A DNA stretch of 64,000 nt from Ruminococcaceae bacterium KH2T8 (GTDB lineage Bacteria; Bacillota; Clostridia; Saccharofermentanales; Saccharofermentanaceae): NCBI GenBank assembly GCA_900111435.1, contig FOIY01000001.1, positions 744,001 through 808,000 of the forward strand, in the 5' to 3' direction. The notes under the pieces were generated by a model. It was not told the origin of the DNA. It saw only the letters and a program-made list of their open reading frames with translations, and did not search any database. Positions within the stretch are counted from its first letter, which is position 1. Every line of letters starts with the position of its first letter. Made by a program: the position numbers and the translations under genes. Below are positions 27,922-34,306 of this stretch, piece after piece.

Positions 27922-27969
27922 ATGACAACACAGAAAAATAACTATAAGGAGATAACTGCTAATGAATGA
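27922..27969 (+). CDS. 15-residue leader ORF overlapping the ATPase start
   Basis: The ATG is preceded by AAAGGA at 8 nt. The peptide is MTTQKNNYKEITANE and its stop overlaps the first codons of the ATPase gene. The overlap suggests translational coupling; the peptide itself has no known function. Confidence 0.4.
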   Translation: MTTQKNNYKEITANE

Positions 27970-29005
27970 AAACTATAAATCACTCGAAGTCAGCTCCTTC
28001 AGGGAATTGGCTGACAAAGAATTCGAACCGGTCGTACCTCTGATCGACCATTTCTTACCCGGAGAAGGTGTATTCCTATTCTGCGGTAAATCCAAGATCG
28101 GTAAGTCATGGCTCGCCTTGGATATGGGAGTTCATGTATGTAACGGACTACAATTCTGGAAGTACGACACCAACTGTAAGGAAGTCCTCTATCTTTGTCT
28201 GGAAGATGGAGAAAGAAGATTACAGGAGCGTATGTTCACGATTGCCGATAACTATTCCGTTGCCTTCCACTACTGTACTGAATCCACCACTATCGATACA
28301 GATCTTATGAAGCAGCTCGAGGAGCAGGTAACCTTATCCCCAGGTATTGGACTGATAATAATCGATACTCTGGCGGCAATTAGAGGTGATATAAGTGCTT
28401 ATGGCGGTAACCCGTATCTGAAGGATTACAACATAATTCGTAGCCTGCATGAGTTCGCCCTTAATCACCATCTGGCGATACTACTTATCCACCATGTAAG
28501 GAAGTTAAGCTCACAGGATCCGTTCGATGATATATCCGGCACGAACGGTTTGTACGGAGCAGCTGACGGAGCCTTCATCATGAGAAGTGAAAGTGACGGC
28601 GTTAAGCTCTACTTCAAGAACAGAGACATGGAACAGCAGATACTCACTTTGGAATTCGACAGTAACACATGTACATGGAAGTTACTGGATGAGAGCTCGC
28701 CTGTCGAGAATGTATTCAAGTCCGATCCTGATCTTCGTAAGGCACTCGAGTACATAAAGGAACATGGTGAATTCTTCGGAACAGCACAGGAATTCTGTAA
28801 CAGGATCAATGCATCGAAGAAGCCACAATCGATCAGCGGAAAACTTCAGAACCGAAAACGTGATCTTGAGAAGATGGGAATCTTATTCGTTAAGACCAAG
28901 AAGAACGACGGAATGCACTTCGAGATCATAGATCTTAATTCTATAAAGGATCCTTCCGAGTTCACAGAAGATGATCTCCCCTACGAGATAGTAGATGACG
29001 AGTGA
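27962..29005 (+). CDS. RepA-like AAA/RecA-fold ATPase
   Basis: 347 aa. Walker A is CGKSKIGKSWLALDMG (about residues 40-55), Walker B is IGLIIIDTLAAIRG, and LAILLIHHVRK is the sensor-like strand. This is the AAA_25/RepA-helicase group, related to the hexameric plasmid helicase RepA and DnaB. The C-terminal 110 residues are a separate helical, DNA-binding-like segment (DPDLRKALEYIKEHGEFFG). An AAGGAG ribosome site lies upstream. It probably supports extrachromosomal replication or maintenance of the excised element. Confidence 0.8.
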   Translation: MNENYKSLEVSSFRELADKEFEPVVPLIDHFLPGEGVFLFCGKSKIGKSWLALDMGVHVCNGLQFWKYDTNCKEVLYLCLEDGERRLQERMFTIADNYSVAFHYCTESTTIDTDLMKQLEEQVTLSPGIGLIIIDTLAAIRGDISAYGGNPYLKDYNIIRSLHEFALNHHLAILLIHHVRKLSSQDPFDDISGTNGLYGAADGAFIMRSESDGVKLYFKNRDMEQQILTLEFDSNTCTWKLLDESSPVENVFKSDPDLRKALEYIKEHGEFFGTAQEFCNRINASKKPQSISGKLQNRKRDLEKMGILFVKTKKNDGMHFEIIDLNSIKDPSEFTEDDLPYEIVDDE

Positions 29006-29110
29006 CGATGTGTGATGACATGACGACTTTTTATGGGTATAGGAAAAAGTGACGACTTTAGTCCTGTTTTCCCCCTATAGAAAATATCGTCACTTCGTCA
29101 CTGTTCGTCA
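28996..29110. repeat. cluster of seven TGACGA/TCGTCA motifs near oriT
   Basis: TGACGA occurs at 28996, 29003, 29021 and 29050, and its complement TCGTCA at 29087, 29095 and 29105. The cluster overlaps the end of the ATPase gene and runs to just before the oriT-like hairpins. Seven copies of a hexamer in 115 bp, switching orientation in the middle, looks like a binding array for a relaxosome or replication protein. Confidence 0.65.
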
Positions 29111-29118
29111 CAGTGGGT

Positions 29119-29162
29119 TCGGGCTCCTGCCCGACAAGTAGCGTTCGGGTGTACACGAACGC
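29119..29162. other. putative oriT hairpins upstream of mobC
   Basis: TCGGGC/GCCCGA (29119-29134, 4-nt loop) is followed by GCGTTCG/CGAACGC (29141-29162, 8-nt loop GGTGTACA). Paired inverted repeats directly upstream of mobC-mobA are typical of transfer origins of MOBP-like relaxases. The nick site cannot be set from the sequence alone. Confidence 0.6.
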
Positions 29163-29210
29163 GGTGCTTGCTTTCCAACATATGCACAGATAAAGGAGGT
29201 GAAATTGTAG

Positions 29211-29537
29211 ATGGCAAGAGAGAAAAAGAAAACCAAAGATATCCATATCCGTATTGCTGAAGACGATCTATCCATACTGAGGGATAAGGCTGACAAAGCA
29301 AAGTTGTCACTTACCGATTACTTAACTTACTGCGGTATAGGCAAACAGATTTTCATTGTCGAAGGTATCGATGAGCTTAACCGTCAGCACAGAGCACTCG
29401 GTAACAACATTAATCAGCTCGCCAGACTTGCGAATTCAGGTCAAGTCCAAGTGGTTGGTTTGAACGAATTCCTGATAGAGTATCAGTCCATAGGCAGGTC
29501 GATCATTGAACTCCTGGACAGAAAGAGGTGGCGATAA
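29211..29537 (+). CDS. mobC: MobC-like relaxosome accessory protein
   Basis: 108 aa. The basic N-terminus and KDIHIRIAEDDLSILRDKADKAKLSLTDYL form a ribbon-helix-helix-like DNA-binding fold. NRQHRALGNNINQLARLAN is the usual MobC family motif. It binds oriT and opens DNA for the relaxase. GGAGG precedes the start. Its TAA overlaps the relaxase ATG by one base. Confidence 0.88.
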   Translation: MAREKKKTKDIHIRIAEDDLSILRDKADKAKLSLTDYLTYCGIGKQIFIVEGIDELNRQHRALGNNINQLARLANSGQVQVVGLNEFLIEYQSIGRSIIELLDRKRWR

Positions 29538-30868
29538 TGGCAACAGTTAACCTCTTAAACAACGGAAGCAACAAGTCCTCAGGTGACATGAGTAAAGTTA
29601 TAGATTACGTAGAGAAGGAAGCTAAGACATCTTATGAAGGCATGAAGCTCGTTACCGGAATCAATTGTCCTGCCCAGACTGCCTTTACCAATATGATGCT
29701 TACTAAGAATTACTTCCATAAGACTGACGGAAGAATGTACTACCACTTATGTCAGTCCTTCTCCCCTGATGAAGATATAACACCTGAGCTTGCACACAAA
29801 GTAGCTGTTGAATTTGCAGAGAAACAGTTCCCTGGATTCGAGATAGTAGTCGGTACCCATGTCGATCGGGAACATATCCACTCTCATATCCTCTTCAACA
29901 GTGTAAGTTTCAAAGACGGTAAGAAGTATCACTCGGATAAGAATGACATCTTAAGATGGCGTGAGACGTCTGATCGGATATGTGCCTCGTATGGTCTTTC
30001 GGTAGTAAAGCCTTCAGCAGGATCTAAGACAGACCGAATCAGAACACGCGAATACAGATCCGCCGTAAAGGGACAGAGCTGGAAGATTAATCTCGTAGTA
30101 CAGATAGAAGATGCCATGAAGAAGGCCAGAACGAAGAAAGATTTCCGACGGATCATGGAGGACAAGGGATATCAGATCACTTGGACAGACACAAGAAAGA
30201 ACATTACTTACACAACACCGGAAGGTAAAAAGTGCAGAGATGACAAGCTGCACGAGAATAAATTCTTAAAGGAGATGATGGAAAATGAATTCAGGATCAG
30301 AGCAGAACTTATCGGATATCAAGAAGATAGCGGAGAACAATCTGGGATTGGCAGCAAAGCCGACAGCATGCGTCGCGATAACGGAAGAGAACTGGATGGC
30401 TCTTCTAAGGTCGATAGCATTGCTGATAGAGATGAACGATCACACGGTTACCGGGGAGCAGATGGAAGCTCTTATGAAGGAACTGTCGTACCAATACAGG
30501 ACTCAGTCGGATCGAATAAGCTCGAAGGAACACTCTTGGAAAGACGAGATGATGAGCCGAGAAGAATCCTGGACGAAGAAGCTACAGGAACAGGCTGGGA
30601 AGCTGAACGAGCAATATGCTTCGGCTCAGAAGGATTTACAAACACAGATGGATGGTCAGCTCCAAAAGATGTCACGACAGTTTTTGACCCCGGCACTTCT
30701 TTTGGCATTGGACTTGGCGGTCTTCGTCTTGCTGCGGATATTGGAAATCTGACGAATCCTTCTACCGTATCCGATACACCAACTCGATTCAAAGGTATGG
30801 ATAAGAAGGAATTTAAAGAACTGGCAGAAAAGAAAGAAGCCCTCGGTATAAGAATGGGCGGAATGTAA
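29537..30868 (+). CDS. mobA: MobA/VirD2-family relaxase
   Basis: 443 aa from the ATG in TAATG. The first 170 residues are the relaxase domain. It includes a Tyr-rich start (KVIDYVEKEAKTSYEG), HKTDGRMYYHLCQSF, and the HUH-type metal site HVDREHIHSHILFNSV, followed by KKYHSDKNDILRWRE. From about residue 250 the protein becomes Gly/Ser/Asp-rich and poorly ordered, exactly where another gene is encoded in a second frame. It ends KKEFKELAEKKEALGIRMG, as in other clostridial mobilization relaxases. It nicks oriT and leads the strand into a recipient. Confidence 0.9.
   Translation: MATVNLLNNGSNKSSGDMSKVIDYVEKEAKTSYEGMKLVTGINCPAQTAFTNMMLTKNYFHKTDGRMYYHLCQSFSPDEDITPELAHKVAVEFAEKQFPGFEIVVGTHVDREHIHSHILFNSVSFKDGKKYHSDKNDILRWRETSDRICASYGLSVVKPSAGSKTDRIRTREYRSAVKGQSWKINLVVQIEDAMKKARTKKDFRRIMEDKGYQITWTDTRKNITYTTPEGKKCRDDKLHENKFLKEMMENEFRIRAELIGYQEDSGEQSGIGSKADSMRRDNGRELDGSSKVDSIADRDERSHGYRGADGSSYEGTVVPIQDSVGSNKLEGTLLERRDDEPRRILDEEATGTGWEAERAICFGSEGFTNTDGWSAPKDVTTVFDPGTSFGIGLGGLRLAADIGNLTNPSTVSDTPTRFKGMDKKEFKELAEKKEALGIRMGGM
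30285..30752 (+). CDS. MobB-like protein nested inside mobA in the +1 frame
   Basis: 155 aa, fully inside mobA but in a different frame, with its own AAGGAG ribosome site 9 bp upstream. It is helical: NLSDIKKIAENNLGL, a Trp-containing segment, then a long charged coiled coil (about 75-130), and a C-terminal membrane helix (PALLLALDLAVFVLLRIL). RSF1010 mobB and ColE1-type mbeB are likewise overprinted on mobA and carry a similar coiled-coil or membrane build. They stabilise the relaxosome and aid transfer. The assignment rests on this parallel, not on sequence identity. Confidence 0.7.
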   Translation: MNSGSEQNLSDIKKIAENNLGLAAKPTACVAITEENWMALLRSIALLIEMNDHTVTGEQMEALMKELSYQYRTQSDRISSKEHSWKDEMMSREESWTKKLQEQAGKLNEQYASAQKDLQTQMDGQLQKMSRQFLTPALLLALDLAVFVLLRILEI

Positions 30869-30879
30869 GGAGGAATACT

Positions 30880-31194
30880 ATGGATAAAGAAATAAAGCTA
30901 TTCGTGGATCAACCTACTAATACAATAATCAAACAGGATGTAGCCACGTCTTATATAATTGAAATGCTGAAAAAGAAGGAAAAGGATTCTGAGGACAAGA
31001 TGAATCTTTCTACCCTTAATGAGAAAAAGCTCTTAAGTGTCGATGAAGCCGCCGAGTTGTTCGGAATAGGAAGGCACAAGATAAGAGAACTCACAAACGA
31101 CAAAAACTGTCCATATGCCCTGTGGATAGGCGGTCACCGAAAAATAAAGAGAGAAGCATTCGAAGAATTTGTAATGAACAATAGTTCAATTTAA
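30880..31194 (+). CDS. excisionase-like helix-turn-helix protein
   Basis: 104 aa. The C-terminal half is a winged-helix MerR/Xis-type domain: LLSVDEAAELFGIGRHKIRELTN, then LWIGGHRKIKREAFEEFV. This is the form of Tn916-type excisionases. The N-terminal 45 residues are charged and helical. GGAGG precedes the ATG. It follows mobA by 11 bp and lies at the end opposite int. It probably bends DNA at the arm sites and favours excision. Confidence 0.8.
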   Translation: MDKEIKLFVDQPTNTIIKQDVATSYIIEMLKKKEKDSEDKMNLSTLNEKKLLSVDEAAELFGIGRHKIRELTNDKNCPYALWIGGHRKIKREAFEEFVMNNSSI

Positions 31195-31224
31195 CCGTTT
31201 ATGGCCTAGACGTACTTTTTTCTC

Positions 31225-31248
31225 AACGTTAACCAAACGTTAACCAAA
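31225..31248. repeat. right arm-type integrase site, tandem repeat
   Basis: The same 24 bp as at 23977-24000, in the same orientation: two tandem copies of ACGTTAACCAA. It lies 40 bp inside the right attachment repeat. Confidence 0.75.
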
Positions 31249-31288
31249 ATGACGGTATTTACCTGTTTTGAGTGAACCTCGCAAACAT

Positions 31289-31375
31289 AACAAAAACCCC
31301 GAAACCGTTATGGTATCGGGGTTTTTATGTGGAGCCGATTGCGAGACTCGAACTCGCGACCTGCTGATTACAAAT
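31289..31375. repeat. right attachment repeat (87 bp)
   Basis: Identical to 23777-23863. This copy supplies the 3' half of the functional tRNA-Thr and its terminator. The 5' half (31376-31405) belongs to the chromosome. Confidence 0.95.
31292..31326 (-). terminator. terminator of tRNA-Thr
   Basis: AAAAACCCCGA pairs with TCGGGGTTTTT across a 13-nt loop. On the minus strand it ends in TTTTTG. It is duplicated at the left end because it lies inside the attachment repeat. Confidence 0.85.
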
Positions 31376-31405
31376 CAGCTGCTCTACCAACTGAGCTAAG
31401 TCGGC
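31330..31405 (-). tRNA. tRNA-Thr (anticodon UGU)
   Basis: 76 nt with encoded CCA. D stem GCTC/GAGC, anticodon stem GCTGA/TCAGC with loop TTTGTAA (anticodon TGT), and T stem GCGAG/CTCGC with loop TTCGAGT. Acceptor GCCGACT pairs with AATCGGC except for a C6-A67 mismatch. The discriminator base is T. The sequence is close to known bacterial tRNA-Thr. It is the integration target of the mobile element. Confidence 0.93.
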
Positions 31406-31460
31406 GTCTCACGCGTGAATGATTATATCTTGAAGCTATGGGATATGTCAACAGGTTTTT

Positions 31461-31961
31461 TCATCTCATCAGAAAACCTTTTATATCGCGTATCCAGGTC
31501 TCATATCTTTTGTCGTCTTCGGCATATACACCTGAGTCCTCGTCATAGCCTGTTCTCATGTAGCATGACGGACCGAAAGATGCTCCCTTACAAAGTTCCT
31601 TCATATCCGCTACGCCCGTACCCCTGATGCCGCCGTATGTTACGAGAGGAAATACCTTTCGCCCGCGCCAGTCCACCGATTCTACAAAGCTCCTTACCTC
31701 TCCCGGCATATTCTCGCACCATATGGGGAAAGCAAGAATGACCACTCCGTAATTATCCATAGAGACTTCTATCGGCTGAAAAACTGATCTTCGAGATCTT
31801 TCATCCGAATCGTTCAACAGGTCCAGAAGCTTGTCTCTATCCTTCGGATATTCCCTGTCAGGCTTTATCTCGACCAGGTCACTTCCCGTCAGCGAAGCCG
31901 TCTTTTCCGCAAATCTCCCGGTATTCCCGAAATGGCTGAAATAAATAACGATACTGTGCAT
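31461..31961 (-). CDS. flavodoxin-like protein
   Basis: 166 aa. SIVIYFSHFGNTGRFAE is the FMN phosphate-binding loop of flavodoxins. YGVVILAFPIWCENMPGEVRSFVE contains the WC-E region of the flavodoxin_4 group (PIWCENMP). PLVTYGGIRGTGVADMKE is the second FMN loop. It carries electrons in redox reactions; the partner is unknown. No Shine-Dalgarno site is visible. A TATAAT box lies 6 bp before the chosen ATG, so the transcript may be leaderless; an in-frame ATG six codons upstream is the alternative. Confidence 0.8.
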   Translation of the reverse strand: MHSIVIYFSHFGNTGRFAEKTASLTGSDLVEIKPDREYPKDRDKLLDLLNDSDERSRRSVFQPIEVSMDNYGVVILAFPIWCENMPGEVRSFVESVDWRGRKVFPLVTYGGIRGTGVADMKELCKGASFGPSCYMRTGYDEDSGVYAEDDKRYETWIRDIKGFLMR

Positions 31962-32024
31962 AAATTTATTATATCTCATATAAAAATGATATAATCATAG
32001 TGTATCGAAAGGCACGGTGTATAT

Positions 32025-32963
32025 ATGGCAATCATCACCATCTCCCGTCAAAACGGAAGTCTTGGAGACGAACTGGCGAATTACCTCAAAGAGAAGATAG
32101 GCTGCGAGATCATCTCCCGCAGTTATGCTATGGAGAATTTCTTCAAGGACCAGTCTGAGGAGACCCTCGACAGGCTTAATGAGAGCGCCAAATTCTTTCT
32201 GGACAAGATACCCGGTACAGATATCACTTTCAAGGACAAACTCACTGCTAGTCTCATAGATAAGGCCGACAATACGGAGAACCTGATAATCCTGGGGCTT
32301 GGCGGCTGCGTCATATTAAGAGGCAGACCCGATACGATCAACATAAGGGTATGCGCGAGCGAGAGAACACGAGAAGACAGGATATCCAGAAGATATAATA
32401 TCGGCTCGGATGAGGCTGCGTCCTCACTTTCGATCGGTGACCGAAAGCACAAGAGATTCGTAAGCATACTCTTTGAGACAGATCTTGCTTCACCTGATCT
32501 TTACGATCTGACGCTCAATACGGATAACCTGTCAGTCGAGGAATGCGCGGATGCGATACTGGCTCTGATCAATAAGCACGATACCAGGCTTCGTATCAGC
32601 CGCGAGACGGAAGACAATGATTCCATCGATCACCAGACCGAGACTCCGGTATTTAAGAATCCGACCGAAGAAGAATTCGCGAGGATACTCGATATGTATA
32701 ACATTGAATGGATGTATGAACCGAAGACTTTCCCTATCGAATGGGATGCCGAAGGTAATATCAAGATGGCCTTCTCGCCCGATTTTTACCTTCCCAAGTT
32801 CAACATCTATTTAGAGCTCACGACAATGGAGCAGAAATACGTAACTAAGAAGAACAAGAAGGCAAGGATGGTCATGGAACTTTATCCGGGCACTAATGTC
32901 AGGATAGTCTATAAGAAGGATTTCCTTGCACTTGTCGAACGACTCAGACAATTCGGAGGATAA
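32025..32963 (+). CDS. cytidylate-kinase-like protein fused to a PD-(D/E)xK-like domain
   Basis: 312 aa. Residues 1-190 follow the cytidylate kinase-like family (PF13189 type): ITISRQNGSLGDELANYL in place of a P-loop, LGLGGCVILRGRPDTINIRV, and the Arg-rich lid EDRISRRYN. The last 100 residues differ: FSPDFYLPKFNIYLELTT, then KKARMVMELYPGTNVRIVYK. This is like the nuclease fold of Vsr-type PD-(D/E)xK enzymes, but with Thr in place of the final Lys. Substrate and activity are unknown. The ribosome site is AAAGG. It lies 7 bp before a phosphoribosyltransferase-like gene. Confidence 0.7.
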   Translation: MAIITISRQNGSLGDELANYLKEKIGCEIISRSYAMENFFKDQSEETLDRLNESAKFFLDKIPGTDITFKDKLTASLIDKADNTENLIILGLGGCVILRGRPDTINIRVCASERTREDRISRRYNIGSDEAASSLSIGDRKHKRFVSILFETDLASPDLYDLTLNTDNLSVEECADAILALINKHDTRLRISRETEDNDSIDHQTETPVFKNPTEEEFARILDMYNIEWMYEPKTFPIEWDAEGNIKMAFSPDFYLPKFNIYLELTTMEQKYVTKKNKKARMVMELYPGTNVRIVYKKDFLALVERLRQFGG

Positions 32964-32970
32964 ATAAGAT

Positions 32971-33519
32971 ATGCCCTCGGTTTTACAGGACAGCATAGAG
33001 ATCAGTAAGGTAGTCTACGATGAGAAGACGATTCAGGATCGCGTTAAGGAATTGGGACGACAGATCACTGAGGACTATAAAGGCGAAGAGCTCATCGTTA
33101 TTGGAGTAATAAAGGGCTCGCTCTACTTCTTCTCGGATCTTACGAGAGCCATAGATCTCCCGCTCAAGATAGACATGATCGGATTTGGAAATATCCCCGA
33201 CACAACTTCCAAAACGGGAGTCGTAAGGATCACCAAGGATATCGATATCGATATCACAGATAAGCATGTCCTGATCGTCGAGGACGTTATAAGGACAGGT
33301 CTTACTACCGCCTATCTCATCTCTAATCTTGAGAGCAAAAAGCCAAAGGATATCACGCTCTGCTCGATGCTCCTTAATCCGAACAGACTGCTAATGACGA
33401 TACCCGTTAAGTATTACGGATTCGAGATAGATGACGGCTGGCTCTTAGGCTACGGTCTCGATCAGAAGGAGATCGGCAGGAACCTTCCTTACATCGTTCA
33501 GCTCTCCAGAAAAGAATAA
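32971..33519 (+). CDS. hypoxanthine phosphoribosyltransferase-like protein with altered PRPP motif
   Basis: 182 aa, normal HPRT length. Family features: LIVIGVIKGSLYFFSDL, KDIDIDITDKHVLIVED, GFEIDDGWLLGYGLD and RNLPYIVQL. HPRTs carry EDxxDTGxT, where the second Asp is the catalytic base. Here the sequence is EDVIRTGLT with Arg108 (AGG) in its place. The purine-loop segment is GFGNIPDTTSKTGVVRI. Either it uses another substrate or it has a regulatory role. GGAGG lies in the end of the preceding gene. It probably forms an operon with the kinase-like fusion. Confidence 0.8.
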   Translation: MPSVLQDSIEISKVVYDEKTIQDRVKELGRQITEDYKGEELIVIGVIKGSLYFFSDLTRAIDLPLKIDMIGFGNIPDTTSKTGVVRITKDIDIDITDKHVLIVEDVIRTGLTTAYLISNLESKKPKDITLCSMLLNPNRLLMTIPVKYYGFEIDDGWLLGYGLDQKEIGRNLPYIVQLSRKE

Positions 33520-33522
33520 GAC

Positions 33523-34156
33523 AAAAAAGATCCGCCGATGATGACCGACGGATCTTTATATAAAACAGCTCCAGCGAACCTTTACCACAGTACTTCGAAC
33601 TCATCCGGCACCCTTTTGTAACTCCACGAGCCTCTTGTGATATCGCAACGACTACTTGACTGCTGCGACTCAAATCTCACACCGTGCAACTCATGTCTCC
33701 CATTCACCGCATATTTTAAGTTACTTCTTACGTTTACCGTCAGGCTTCCGACTTGGTCAAGAACCTGCTGCCGTAAACAATACCGGCTACTCGGTTTGCA
33801 CGAACCGATGTAACATCCGTCGCGCCTCGGAATCTACCTGTCGGCGATGACATCTCATCTGCTCGCGGATCGAAAATCCGAATCAACTACTCTGTTACAA
33901 CTTGCGACTTGTAAACGGTCACCCGTTCCTTCAATCGCTGTGCTCGTATTTCCTTCATCGCCACCCGGTACATGCTTCGTGTCCCTTCCGATCAAACCCT
34001 AAGGTCGTCTTCCGTTCGTTTCTTCGGCTTCGCCTCCGGCATCTCAGATTTGCAACAAGTGCATTGCCTTTGGTTCTCCCCTGTGCCCCGACCGCTTTGC
34101 GATTCAGGCGGTTCTCCGTGTCCGAATACTTTTGAAATTCAGTATTCCCTGGAGCT
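33523..34156 (-). ncRNA. large structured RNA of about 590-630 nt (ROOL-like candidate)
   Basis: No coding signal on either strand. A promoter (34163-34190) places the transcript start at about 34156. There the RNA begins AGCTCCAG, an exact complement of CTGGAGCT at its 3' end (33567-33574), so the ends close in an 8-bp stem. A terminator follows (33526-33557). Internal perfect stems include GAATACT/AGTATTC, TTACAA/TTGTAA, TCGGTT/AACCGA, GTTTAC/GTAAAC around CAGG/CCTG, and ACGG/CCGT. Loops are purine-rich. A 590-nt closed, multi-hairpin, Bacillota RNA fits the ROOL class best. OLE is less likely because no OapA-like gene is near. GOLLD is longer. It may also be a new class. Confidence 0.8.
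33526..33557. terminator. shared terminator of the large RNA and the phosphoribosyltransferase gene
   Basis: AAAGATCCG pairs with CGGATCTTT. On the minus strand it ends in TTTTTTG; on the plus strand TTTATAT follows. Confidence 0.85.
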
Positions 34157-34162
34157 ACTTTA

Positions 34163-34190
34163 ATCATATCATGCCCTAAGGGTTTATCAA
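34163..34190 (-). promoter_or_regulatory. promoter of the large structured RNA
   Basis: TTGATA (34185-34190) and TATGAT (34163-34168) are spaced by 16 bp. The predicted start falls on the first base of the closing stem, 6 bp downstream. Confidence 0.7.
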
Positions 34191-34205
34191 CGTCGCGTTA
34201 AGTCT

Positions 34206-34225
34206 AATTAGAATGTAATCTAATT
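34206..34225. promoter_or_regulatory. inverted repeat between the divergent ncRNA and mscS promoters
   Basis: AATTAGA and TCTAATT are separated by 6 bp, giving perfect 7-bp arms. It sits between the two -35 regions, a position suited to a shared operator. Confidence 0.4.
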
Positions 34226-34240
34226 GTGCACTATTGCGTC

Positions 34241-34269
34241 TTACATCTCACTTGTAACCATGGTAAAAT
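34241..34269 (+). promoter_or_regulatory. probable mscS promoter
   Basis: TTACAT (34241-34246) and TAAAAT (34264-34269) are spaced by 17 bp. The -35 box is a weak match. Confidence 0.45.
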
Positions 34270-34306
34270 ATATATGTTGTGCGGAAAAGCCGACAGGAGG
34301 TCAGTC

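Larger units (their letters stand above)
27306..27961. other. non-coding control region of the mobile element
   Basis: About 650 bp lie between the divergent cargo and ATPase genes. The region contains three imperfect 45-bp repeats, a hairpin-rich stretch, and a short leader ORF. It contains no longer ORF with a ribosome site. It is the natural candidate for the element's replication origin and transcriptional control. Confidence 0.6.
23777..31375. mobile_element. integrative mobilizable element in tRNA-Thr(UGU)
   Basis: Perfect 87-bp direct repeats (23777-23863 and 31289-31375) bound about 7.5 kb. The repeats comprise the tRNA-Thr 3' half and its terminator. Inside, from left to right, are an integrase (leftward), a zinc-ribbon remnant, a membrane cargo gene, a non-coding repeat region, then rightward a RepA-like ATPase, an oriT-like region, mobC, a mobA relaxase with a nested mobB-like gene, and an excisionase-like gene. 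There is no type IV secretion or coupling protein, so transfer would depend on a helper. The right copy completes the tRNA; the left copy is the displaced original end. Confidence 0.9.

Noticed and set aside
33656-34163. Several short ORFs in the large RNA region
   Set aside because: No ribosome sites, mutually overlapping in several frames, and the region is dominated by inverted repeats.
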